From positions 14,948,435 through 15,012,434 of the forward strand of contig CM034389.1 of assembly GCA_019925095.2 (NCBI GenBank): 64,000 nt of DNA, given 5' to 3'. This document shows positions 22,901 through 33,258 of this stretch, piece by piece. The translations under genes and the position numbers were made by a program. The stretch is from Dendrolimus kikuchii (Eukaryota; Arthropoda; Insecta; Lepidoptera; Lasiocampidae). The notes beneath the pieces were generated by a model that searched no databases, had not been told where the DNA came from, and saw only the letters and a program-made list of their open reading frames with translations. Each line of letters opens with the position of its first letter. The first letter of the stretch is position 1.

Positions 22901-25161
22901 AGTTAACGATGAATAAATGGTGAACACACAGTTCTGGCACTCGCTGGCCACTGCCCACTTGTGTCGCCCGCTCGACTTGTGAACTTTGGTCTAGATTAAC
23001 CTAACTCACCGGTTTAATCACTGGTCGTGACTTTCCACCACCCCTGAGAACTTTAGTGACGATAAATAAATAGTAATAAAATTTAATCGCCATTAATTTA
23101 CTTCTCCTTTATCTATATCACACTCAAAAAATCAGGTAGAGGATTTCTTTAAGCAAAAAAATTGACAAGATAAATACAGAGTACATTCACATAACTAAAA
23201 GAAAATGGAATAAAAAAACATCTTAATGATGGCCAATAGAGATGAAAATCATACATCAATATTTTTTTAAAGAAATAATTCAATAAAAAAGACAGATTAC
23301 TAATTTAAACATACAATATACAAAAAAAACTAACTTTCATATTTAAAAATCAATATTATTGACATATTGATTTATTAACATTTATCATAATACATACCTA
23401 CATTAATATGTATGTGATAATTCACACCTGTTTCCCATGAGAGTAGGCAGACTACAGATCTCCACTTGCAATGATCCTGACAAATAACTGTCACTTCATC
23501 TACTTTCGTTAACCTTTTCATACATGCAGATTTAATTGAGATGCTTTATTCCTGACCTCGTTTTCACGCTTCTCTTACTTGATGTGTATGTTGTGGTGTA
23601 TTGATATCTTTTTATACCATTTGATACCATTCACAATACTGTCAAACACTAGTTTTGTGATTCTATTTTCATCAATCCTCCCTACATGCCCAAACCACCT
23701 TAACTTTCCTTTTTCAACTCATTTTATTACATCTTCTTTCAATCCACAATGTTCCCTTATTACACTATTCTGCATCATGTCATTCATGCTTACCTCACAT
23801 ATACTTCTTCAAGTTTTCAATTCAACTGTGTATATTCTACTTTCACTGCTATACATTACTGTTGGAACCAACACCCTTTGATGGACAACCAAGTATGCCT
23901 TTACAGATAGTTTTTGGCTTTTCATAAAAGAGTTTAGCGCTCCATTCACCTTATTACCAGCAATACTACTACTACTCTTCATTCAATGTCACTTTCATCC
24001 TTTCCATCCCTGATAAACATGCACCCTAGATAAACAAATTTGTTGACTTGTTATAACTTTTGGCTTCCTATGTGTATATTACAAAGTGTCATACTTTCAT
24101 CTCTTTCAATATCCTTTCTCTCAAAAGACTCGCCCATAATTGTTACCATCTCCTGTAACTCTACTTTCAATGATGCAAGTATAATCTGATCATCGGTGTA
24201 GAGAAGACATTCAATAAGTAACCCATTCATTCTTAAACCACTTTCGCTTTCTTTCAAATTGTGCAAGCAACTATCTAACATAGTGGTTGTAGTAAGGGTA
24301 AATATGCCTTCCTCCTCCCCACTCTACCACCTCACTACTTAAAATTTGTGTATCAAATGTCACTCACTCACGCACTCACTCAGATTGTAAGTGCAGCCTA
24401 CTTATCATTAGCTATTATTGATATATCATCTGTAATAATTATATATTGTATAGTTTGATTTATAGGGCTTAAAATACTTCACCTTTAAATAGTAGAGTGG
24501 ATGTAAAAACTTTGACTCATACTAGCTCAGTGAATTAACAACTTAAAATTGGAAGGGCATACTATTACAAATACAACATTTTTTAACATATTGCAAATCA
24601 ATGGACTTCATTTTTGCTGTCCAGTTGTCAATATACACTCTATGTGGCATAAAAATCTAAAGTAATGCTAAAACATTTGATACTTCTAATCATTTCAATG
24701 CAAATTTAAGAATACTAAGAGCCGATTCCTATATTCCTATAGTCTTGCTGACCATTTACTAGCCTTACTATTGGTTAAAATTTGACATAAGCTCTGTAAA
24801 AGTAATGTCAAAATTCAAACGATGGTAAGGGAAGCGAATGTATAGTAACATAGTAACCGGCCATAAAACAACTTACTGGCCATCAGCTCTCCATTTTGCC
24901 AAGCATTTTTCACCAATGTGCCATTTAGAACAATATTTTTCGGTAGATTCACCCTCTTCCGTCTCCAACAGGGACGCTGTAACATTACCATCATTACTAG
25001 AACCATGAATATTGGACAATTTTTGCGAATACCTAACTGAAGACCAATAATTTGTCCTTGAATGACGTCACTTATGTCTTTTATCTCTTTCTTTAGGGTG
25101 ACAATACTTTCTTTTAAAAATATGGATAATAAATTACTTTTCGTTTTTGTATCGTTTGCCA
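19942..25161 (-). CDS. SMNDC1: SMNDC1/SPF30-like Tudor splicing factor, 3 exons
   Basis: Nuclear U2 snRNP-associated factor; in the family the Tudor domain binds symmetric dimethyl-arginine on spliceosomal proteins. Coding exons: 25161-24877, 20470-20324, 20212-19942. Donors GTAAGT and GTGAGT and acceptors TTTTAG and TTTCAG fit. The first junction falls inside GAT GGC CA|G TTC, giving ...KWRADGQFYEALIED, the Tudor core. Exon 1 supplies an N-terminal helix (TLKKEIKDISDV) and HIGEKCLAKW; exon 2 ends the Tudor fold; exon 3 is a basic coiled region (KKKKQKKQQRYK) followed by the family's RTKSIFASPDN and GRVGIGTCGISGKPMT signatures and the stop at 19942-19944. The exon sum is 703 nt, one more than a multiple of three: the ATG-25161 frame and the Tudor frame disagree within exon 1 (about 25020-25075). 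Without that base the product would be 233 residues, close to the family's ~238. The single long intron (4.4 kb) holds repeats. Confidence 0.88.
20501..20518. repeat. (CA)n microsatellite in SMNDC1 intron
   Basis: Nine CA units, 31 bases upstream (gene sense) of the exon 2 acceptor, so close to its branch-point region. Confidence 0.9.
20528..20630 (+). mobile_element. Helitron 5' end fragment in SMNDC1 intron
   Basis: TCACCCTATTAATATTATAA followed by CGAAAGTAACTCTGTCTGTC and the ACTACTGGACGGATTTGGCT block of the Helitron family. Homology stops after CTCAGTATATATAT near 20625, so the 3' part is lost. Confidence 0.8.
21830..22217 (+). mobile_element. SINE-like or LINE 3' tail with poly(A)
   Basis: A body with the CGATGGTAACCGCTTTCCAT, CAAGTGGGCCGTCTG block, common near the 3' end of lepidopteran retroposons, ends in 19 or more A residues at 22198-22217. 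No RNA polymerase III box was confidently found, so it could equally be a truncated LINE end. The 93-codon ORF on the other strand (21965-22246) reads poly(T) as Phe and is not real. Confidence 0.6.
22841..23040. mobile_element. MITE relic related to the one at 16400-18572
   Basis: Shares CTTTGGTCT..A..TTAACCTAACTCAC and the end sequence ACTGGTCGTGACTTTCCACC with the split MITE, and a TTGTAACCATTGTTTAAATAGTTA-like centre. The left terminal repeat is absent, so this copy is truncated. Confidence 0.6.
23410..24290 (-). pseudogene. RTE-type LINE reverse transcriptase relic
   Basis: On the minus strand conceptual fragments follow the order of an RTE-like RT C-terminal half: a YTDDQIILA segment near 24195 (the YxDD active site), FVYLGCMFIRDGKDESDIE near 24030, then thumb and linker pieces, and a C-terminal MKVDE..VICQD..KWRSVV-like block near 23490 that matches the shorter fragments at 8608 and 27868. 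Many stops and frame changes; clearly dead. It lies within the SMNDC1 intron in the same orientation as the gene. Confidence 0.7.
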
Positions 25162-25207
25162 TGACTGATTTTGCTTAACAATTAACAAAAACCTGATAGC
25201 TGCCATT

Positions 25208-25445
25208 TTTTAACCCCCGACGAAAAAAGAGAAATTATAAGTTTGACCGCTGTCCGTCTGTGGCACCGTATCTCTTGAACGAGTCAACCAATTCGGATAC
25301 AATTTTTGTATCCCGCAAACCCGCAGCAAACCTTATCGTGCCAATCTCTATCGAATTTGATGGCTCAACGATAGGTATTATTTTCGACTTTTTAAATGTT
25401 TACTTTTCTTTTTTGTTGGGTTTTTTTTATTTAATTTTGTAACAA
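25208..25445. repeat. TTAACCCCCGACG-type lepidopteran repeat at SMNDC1 5' side
   Basis: Begins TTTTTTAACCCCCGACGAAA and continues with ATAAGTTTGACCGCTGTCCG, CTGTGGCACCGTATCTCTTG and an AACGAGTCAACCAATTCGG block, a composition familiar from dispersed Helitron-like repeats of Lepidoptera. It starts 47 bases upstream of the SMNDC1 ATG, so it must lie in that gene's 5' UTR or promoter unless transcription starts very close to the ATG. Confidence 0.55.
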
Positions 25446-26106
25446 ACATGTCATCCCTCTATACTTTTTATACGAGGATATGGAATACATTGTTCAGTAC
25501 CTCGTCATACTGTCTGATAGATATTCTTTAGAAAATATGGGGGATGATCACTACCCAAATGTCGATACCAAACATGATTGTCGAAACTTTAGGATTACTT
25601 ATTTATTTAATACTTTATAATTTTTAAAACTTCTAATTATTTATAATAATCAACAATAGAGATTTTCGGTAAATAAAATTACAATTAGTTTTTGCTATTT
25701 CTAGATTTAATTGATAGATTATGTGACGCTCACCCCCTGATTCAAAGGTCTAGGAATGACATACCAAAGCCGAAGCATTGAGCGGGATATGGAATAAAAG
25801 AATTTATATAGTGAAAATTAATAAAATTTATTAAATGAATAAAACATAAAATATTGCCCATAAATCGTAATCATCTAGTGTTAGGAACCCTTCGCTGCAA
25901 AACCGTTAACCCTATGTTCACAAGGTAGGTTATATAGAAAGTGCTGATCAAGAAACAGGTAGACTTATTTTTCTTAAAAAGTTGTATATATCACTTCACT
26001 TTCGGCGAATAAAAGTGCAAAGTCAATGCAAAAGCTTTGATGTCAACACTATATGTATTTTTTTTTCTTGTTTACTCTACTAACTTTCTGAAAATTTTCA
26101 CAAATA
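25446..26106. other. Intergenic between SMNDC1 and the THAP locus
   Basis: AT-rich, no ORF. Any SMNDC1 promoter elements and the THAP 3' UTR would have to be here, but no specific motif stands out. Confidence 0.4.
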
Positions 26107-27360
26107 TTAGCAGTTACTTCGCAAAATATTTTCAATTTCAGACTGTGATGTATAATCCTGGACCACATTTATGAGCGATATCATATCACTAATTTTTCGC
26201 TCTTGTCTCTTCACCTTTTGCTGCAATATTTTTCTACTCTTCTCTAAAGATTGTTCACGTGATGTCTTGAAGTTTACTTGAACATTAAAATCTTTCAAAG
26301 CACGCCGTTTGTATGGTGGTTAATTTTCAATATCCTGTCGAAAGTTAAAATTAATTTAGAGTCAAAAATGTCCAATGGAGATTTCACTTTCATTGTTTTT
26401 ATTTTCATGAGTGGAAACTTATAAAAATGTAATTCACAGAATACTGTCTATCTAATAAGATAATTTGCTAATATAAAAGTTTGTTCACTTACAATATCTT
26501 GTTTTGGAAATAGCATTAGGGGAACATTATCATTGACAGCTGTATGTGATTGAGTCCATGAAGTTGATAGGACATTAACACAATCCTGAAATTAAAAATG
26601 ATTTATAGAGGTATACATTTTTCATAAGAACATAATAATATATACTATAAAGGTCACAAATGTTCTTATCCAACACTTACCACCACATTGCAACATTTAC
26701 ACAATTGATATGAGTAGACTGGTACAGCATCTTTTAGCAGACAACCTGGCCTGCTAGTTATAGTCTGCATTCTTAAAATGAAGACTACAAATCTTCGCAG
26801 ATTCATAAAATTTTCCCTTTAATGGTACTACAGATAACCAAGCATTCCTCTTGTTTGGATCTTTAGGGAAACTGTAAATAGAAATAAACAGAAAAATAGT
26901 GGAAATGTCCAAAATTAGGCTATAAACTGTTTTTAATAAATCATTTTGCTCATTTAATTCACAATGTTTTAAAATCTTGGATCTTCATTATGTAGATTAA
27001 AAGTTACGCCAAGACTACAAGCACTACATATCAGTAAATACTTTATACAGGAAGTTTTTATCATTAGACCAATTTTTAAGAATAAGAAGCTTGTCACCCT
27101 ACTCCTCTTGTTTATGTATAGTTTACAATACAATAAATCGTATTTAACTGCATATTAGTAGAATAATTCGCTGTGGGAGATGATGCAAAGAAAGTGTCGT
27201 CAATTTCTGTATGTGTTATTATAAAATAGCAAGACTTTTAGTGTTAATTTCCCTAAAATGTTAATGTAACTCAAAAAGAATTTAATTCAACTTACTTGTG
27301 GAATTTCACGCCTGATGTTGGATGCCAAACACTTTTGCAACCACGAAATACACAACTCAT
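26107..27360 (-). pseudogene. THAP-domain protein gene, decayed, 4 exons
   Basis: THAP proteins are nuclear zinc-dependent DNA-binding factors, sometimes derived from P-element transposases. Exons: 27360-27296, 26871-26681, 26585-26493, 26334-26107, with GTAAGT donors and CAG acceptors. Exon 1 encodes MSCVFRGC, giving the first two zinc Cys; exons 1-2 join into KFHNFPKDPNKRNAW; KICSLHF supplies the Cys-x2-His pair. A frame change after GCAGACTATA in exon 2 is needed to continue into TSRPGCLLKDAVP, the expected domain end. Exon 3 encodes DCVNVLSTSW. Exon 4 opens DIEN then TAA (about 26320-26322), then an open basic coiled coil (EKSRKILQQKVKRQERKISD) to a stop at 26107. The exons total 577 nt, one over a multiple of three. 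Two lesions argue for a pseudogene, although the splice sites are well preserved, so decay may be recent or partly a sequencing artefact. Confidence 0.72.
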
Positions 27361-27867
27361 TCTAGAATATCACTTAAACACACCATTTATCATATAAAAT
27401 CTCAGTTATACGATCGAATTAGACGAAACTCATAAACTAAATTTTTGACAGGAAGCCATATCTAGTTTCAGTGTTGCCAAAGTAGATTTTTAATTTTTGA
27501 CGAATGCTGGGGACAACTTTGTGAAATAATATTGTTATAATATTTTGAATCAAAGGAAAATTTCCTTCTTATTTAATAAAAGATTCCATTACATAAAACT
27601 AATCTCTGTCTATTGTTTGCAAATAAAATAAAATCTTACAAATTTTATAATAATTTCTAGAACTGATGAAAATTGAAGAATTTTTTTCACTTTTGTATAT
27701 ATGTCGGCGCGAATATGTCACTTAATTTATAGATGACGTAAGAATAAAGATAATCTAAGTTCTCTAATCTAAAATCAGCAAACGTATGACAGCATTGTGA
27801 ATAGCAGAGTTGGTGTTGGTAGACCACGAAGTACACATCATGATCAAATAGAAGTGTTAAAAAAAGG
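27361..27867. other. THAP 5' flank, no other gene
   Basis: AT-rich sequence upstream of the THAP start. No TATA box or initiator could be singled out. Confidence 0.4.
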
Positions 27868-28005
27868 TCAGGTAAAAAGCATCTCAAATAAACGTGCGTA
27901 TATGAAGAGTTTAATGAAAGTAGATGAAGCGAAAGTTGATTGTCAAGATCGTCGCAAGTGAAGATCCATAGTCTCTGCCTGCCCCCATGGGAATAGGCGT
28001 GATAA
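27868..28005 (+). mobile_element. C-terminal fragment of RTE-type LINE
   Basis: Plus-strand translation gives KSISNKRAYMKSLMKVDEAK, then CQDRRK, a stop, and RSIVSACPHGN, the end of an RTE-like ORF. The same block is at 8608-8735 and, diverged, at the end of the RTE relic at 23410-24290. A TATATGTATGTATG-type tail follows. Confidence 0.65.
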
Positions 28006-28609
28006 TATATATGTATGTATGAACAAATAATTGATTAACAATAATAAAAATATTTATTTTGTACAGCGCACGTGTGTTAGTTTGCTTTTATGTTAGTCGG
28101 TGCAAATTATCAAATGATAACATAAAAGTAATAACAGGTTCTTTAATTTTATATCGATTATTGAGCATTTGTTTAATAATTACCGACCTGGACCAGATGC
28201 ATTGGACACTGTGCCTCGAGTCTTGGAGCAGAGAGCCCCGAATTCTAGTCAGTGTTCACTCATTTATTTACTTTGTCTACTTATAATTATTATTTGAAAA
28301 TTATTTTTTAACAATTGTAATCTTTAATAGATTATTTGAAATGTTCTTGTGATTTATTATTTGGAAGGAGTAAACTACTCTACTATTACTATTTAAGAAA
28401 TTACTGACTTTGGCTATAAAAGCCGACGTTCCTTATCTTTGAAAAAACCCAGTACCGCCCTTTCTATTATGACATCTAATTTTCTTGCAGAAAAGTAAAC
28501 CTACAGCTTCTATATTATGCTAATTTATTCGATATTAATATTATATTTTGCTAATTTTTCGTCATTAATATATAACAAGATAAACGAAGAAAGTAATCGC
28601 CTCGATTTC
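28006..28609. other. No gene recognised
   Basis: AT-rich flank of the R1-type copy; the 75-codon ORF at 28059-28286 has no recognisable similarity. Confidence 0.4.
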
Positions 28610-30229
28610 GACCTGACAGAAGGTCAGGCCTCTAGCTAGGGCATCCTGCCGGGTGCGGCGCACCACTGTCAGGACGTCCGCCTGGAGATGCCAGGGCGGA
28701 TCGCCTGCCAGGAGGGTGGCCGCCGTCCGCGACACTGTGCGATACCCCCGTATGGTCCTCACGGCCAGAACCTGCTGCGCACGTTGCAGCAGGGTTCTGT
28801 TGTGGCGGTGAAGTGCAATGGACCAGACGGGTGCACCGTACAGTGCCATACTCCTCAGGATGCCAGAGTAAAGTTTCCGCGTCGCACCTCCCGGGCCTCC
28901 TACGTTGGGAAGCAGCCTCGAGAGTGCGCCCGCGGATTTGACGAGTTTGGGAACTAGCTGCTCAAAGTGCGCTTTGAACAGCCATTTCCCATCGAGAACT
29001 AGCCCCAGATATTTCATCTGGGGCCCTACTCTAATGGCCACCCCTTGGACCGAAACGGTCAAGTCCGCGGGGGGATTGCGAAATTTCCTATGGAACATGA
29101 TGGCCTCCGTTTTCGCGGGGGAGACCCTCAAGCCCAGCCTAGCTATTCGATCTACGACAATCGCCAACCCGGCGTTAGCGACGTCCACGGATTCCGCAAA
29201 TGACGCAGCGCGTGCCGTGAGTAGGGTGTCGTCCGCAAAGCAGATCAGCCCTACCCCGGGTAGGACCGGAACCCGAAGGATCCAGTCATAACCTACGTTC
29301 CAAAGAATCGGCCCGAGGACCGACCCCTGTGGAACGCCGCACGCGACGCGTCGACGACCTACCTCGGGATTGCCGGACTCACCACCCTCCCAAAGGATAT
29401 GTCGATCCTGCAGGTACGCGCCCAACAGCCTCGTGAGGTACGGGGGGACTCCATGCGCGCGGAGCCCCTCCCTGATCGTCTCATGAGGGAGGCTGTTAAA
29501 GGCGTTCGCTATGTCTAGCGACACCGCAAGAACGACATCCTTCGCTTGGACGGCTTCGTCCGTTGACGTTCGCAGCGTCTCGAAGGCGTCCATCGTGGAG
29601 CGCCTCCGCCGAAACCCGAACTGCGTTTCTGAAAGCCCCGGCTCCACAGCGTCGAGATGCTTCACGAGCCGCTCCGCCAAGATCTTTTCGAAGACCTTAG
29701 CGACCTCGTTCAGCAGCACTATGGGCCTGAAGGCGGACGGATCGTTGGGAGGCCGACCTCCCTTGGGAATCAGGCACAAACGACCCTCCTTCCATTGCGA
29801 CGGGAGCCGACCTGCGCGAATACAGGCTTCGAACAGTTCCCGCAGCTGGCCGCGTAGATGTTTAGCGGCCAGGAAGAGGAGTCGACCTGGAACCCCATCG
29901 GGTCCCGGTGCCGTCTTCCTGCCCCGGAGCCGGTCCAGGGCAACGTCTAGTTCCCCCTCGGAGATGGAGTGAGGCTCCTCGTCCGTGGGAATGTCGGGAA
30001 CGGGTGGACCCATACTGGGGGGAGTGAAGTTTCCCGGATCCGGGAAGAGCCCGTCGATAACCGACCGGAGCACCTCGGGTTCGAGCGTTTCCGTGACCGT
30101 GGATGTGCAAGGCCGCAACGTGTTGCGGGCCCCACGGTACGGACGCCACCAAGGGTCCCGATCGAGCGTCTCGAGGAGCTCGGCCCGAGCCCGGGCTTTC
30201 GCTTGCAGTATTGCAATCGAAAGGGCCTT
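28610..30229 (-). pseudogene. R1-type LINE, family A copy 2, long open RT ORF
   Basis: One continuous frame runs from about 30229 to 28565 and encodes the region from the pre-RT linker (LDRDPWWRPYRGARNT near 30150) through the whole reverse transcriptase: GRKTAPGPDG near 29890, AFRPIVLLNEVAKV near 29730, FGFRRRRSTMDAF near 29600, AVSLDIANAFNSL (motif A) near 29520, CGVPQGSVLGP near 29340, CFADDTLL (active site) near 29245, MKYLGLVLD near 29010, then thumb and connection blocks. It synthesises cDNA at the target site in intact elements. The endonuclease and ORF1 are missing at the 5' side (TGA just upstream of 30229) and the C-terminal Cys/His knuckle and 3' UTR are missing at the 3' side. Because both ends are lost without a target duplication, it is a fragment, but the RT frame is intact, so it is young or recently copied. 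Confidence 0.88.
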
Positions 30230-32329
30230 TCATTTGGGTGCAATTTACCGTATGTCTTGGTAACCCGAACGATAGAGCGAGTGAGATGGAAGACATAACA
30301 AAGGTCAATGGAGTTCATATTTTTGGTCTTCAAAAAAATGTTAGCATTGCAATCTCCATTGTGTGTAAGCTTCTTGCGTGTACTAGTACTAACATACGTA
30401 GTATCCATAGTAGTTTGTGGTACTAACTACTATCGTCTATACGTAGTATCCATAGTAGTTTGTGTATCGTCTATCATTCATGGCCATGCTTGGACCTCAG
30501 TTGAAAGTTGAAAAGCTCTTGAAAAGTTCTCAGTTTAATTCCTCGTATGAAATTACATTTCTTGAGTAAACGTTACATTTTAAAGATTTGTTTCTTAAAT
30601 CCAACATAACCGACTACAAAAATTAAAAGTAATTTTCGTCCATCGAATGTTTTTATGGTTCCTACGCTAAAAGTGAAAATCGACCTAATATGTATTGGGC
30701 AACATGTTATATTGCAGGATCTCGCTTCGCTTCAAACTTTAAAAAATCGTGAAATTATACTCCATAAGTTAAAAACCACATAACAGTTTTTGTTGAAATA
30801 AAATTTTGCTAAAGTAAGTTGGGGTTTAACACTTTAAATAGTTTTAGGATTTTCTACTTTATATTCTAAAAAAATAATATTAATTTTTATAAATTTTGAC
30901 GCTAATGTCTTGGCACCTATTGATTTAGATAAAAAGTAATTCATAAATATAGTCATAGTTTTAAAAACTGCTTTATATTACGATACCCCACAAGTTTAAA
31001 TAAATTAAAAAACAATTTACATACATGTGTAGGGACACAGTTTGTCAGCTCAGCAGTATTACGCTTTGCGTGTACATGCGGCTGCGCCTGCTAGCCCCCT
31101 TCAGTCGTGAATAAGCGCCAATGAACAGATGTTTCGTGGTTTCCTTTCTTGCAGGTCACCTGATACCGTCTCCAGCCGCGGGCCACCACCTCGTCATACA
31201 AAACCTTACACATGTAGGGTGGTGATTTCACTACATTTCTTCGTAGTGCTAAATATCTTCCTCTCAAATTTAAACCATGTAGATCCACATGGTACTTTAG
31301 GAGAAAAATGACTGTGACATATATATTATAACCTGACGAATGGGTAGAAAGCTGGCCATAACGAATACCGGCTGCTGTCAGTCAGTATCTTCGGTGGTAT
31401 TCGAGAAGAGCTGCGCTTATACGCGGTCTCTCTTAATTAAACCTACCTATAGCGCTGTTCTCTCGCAGTTATATAGAACATTCTTGGCCTGACGGGCAAA
31501 AGTTCATACCGAAATCGCCTGTCTCTTTAATATATTAATTTTAATCACCCTGGATGGAATTCTTAGCAAACAACGATTTTATAGGACGCGATAACCTGTC
31601 TAGCTATTGGGGGCCCATTTACTGCCCTGCATAGCAGTCCACCGCGTAATGCAGTGAACCTGGCATTGCGTTCGGCAACACCGAGCAGGACGCTTCTTGA
31701 GTCTTGCAAACTTCGCCCACCGCAATTATAGTGAAATAGGCCTATTAAAATACTTACTTATAATTTACTCTTAGATCATGTAAACGTCTAGATAAAGCGT
31801 GAATTGCATAAAAACGGCCACAAAAAAGTGCACTAAAGTTGGTATACTTACTCACCCATGCATGTTAGGTGTTATTTCGACTACTTTACTGGCTTTGAAG
31901 TTTAAGTTGTCTGTAAAGTCCGTTTTAAATGGCTGCCTTATTTATTTATTGACGTTCGTTTGCAAATAAATAAATATTGGTTGCGCGGGGGTAAACTATG
32001 TGAAACACCGATTTGAATTAGTAGTATACAGGCTCTTAATATTCTAAGTATTAAAATGTAATCTACTATTATATTATATTGCTAATCACTACTCCCTTTG
32101 TATTCATGACCGACTTTCGAGCAAGACATTATAAATCGTTCTCGTTGTGAGTTCTTACAAGTCATGTTGCTTTTCATTAAAGCTTAATAAAGTTGATAAT
32201 TGCTCGGAACTCATGGTCTGAATGAAATGACATTTATGTACTCTGTGTGGACCACTTTTTATTTGTATCTAATAATAAAATAAGCTTTTTTAAAAAGGTT
32301 TTTAAATACAAGCTTTTGAGATCCTGGAT
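30230..32329. other. No clear gene; small tandem duplication at 30395-30465
   Basis: A 24-bp block with ACGTAGTATCCATAGTAGTT occurs twice about 45 bp apart near 30395 and 30440. A minus-strand ORF of 65 codons at 31091-31288 (contains SPPYMCKVLYDEVVARGW) has a protein-like composition but I do not recognise it. The rest is AT-rich. Confidence 0.4.
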
Positions 32330-33258
32330 ATCATGTAGCAGCAGATTGTTAGCCAAGACAAGTAAAACGAGCCCAAAGACGATGGGTCTATCTTGTTTAG
32401 TACAGGAGTTCCTATGGCCATCTTCCGACTCCTATCATCAGATCAGCTCCATGTAGTAGTAGTAGTATCTTACGGGATACCTGAGGGACTTTGCACCTGG
32501 CTATCCAGCTTTCTTGATGGGCGTAGCATACGAGTCGTTGTCGACGGTTGCTGCTCTAGCATCAAGCCCATTAATGCTGGTGTGCCCCAAGGTTGTGTGC
32601 TGTCGCCGACGCTGTTCATTTTGCATATCAATGATATGTTGTCCATTGACAACATTCAGTGTTATGCGGATGACAGCACTGGCGACGCACATTACTATGG
32701 ACGTGCAAACGTCCCTCGATCATTTGTGGAGGAAAGTCGGGTTCGGGGTTAGGCTTATGTCTGAGGTAGAGAACTCCTTAGAGAGAGCCTCTGAGTGGGG
32801 GAGACAAAACCTTGTCCAATTCAATCCCACAAAGACAGGTCTGCGTATTCTCTGCCAAGAAAACCCCATTCGTACATGCGCTTCAGTTCCAAGGAACATC
32901 CCTTATCACCTCAAAGAGTATTGGGATCCTTCGTGTCGATATTGCAAATGATGTACAGTTCAGGGGGCACCTTGAAGGGAAGGCAAAACTTGCCTCCAAT
33001 AATCTGGGAGTGCTAAACCGGTCCAAGCAGTATTTCACTCCGCGACAACGCTTTGTGCTTTACAAAGCCCAGGTGAGGCCGCATATGGAGTACTGCTCAC
33101 ACTTGTGGGCGGGGGCACCCGCCTACCAGCTAAATCCTCTGGACAGTATTCAACGTCGAGCCGTTCGCATTGTCGACGATCCCATACTCACAGACGGTTT
33201 AGATACGCTTGGACTTCGAAGAGACTTCGCGTCTCTCTGCATATTCAACCGACTGTAC

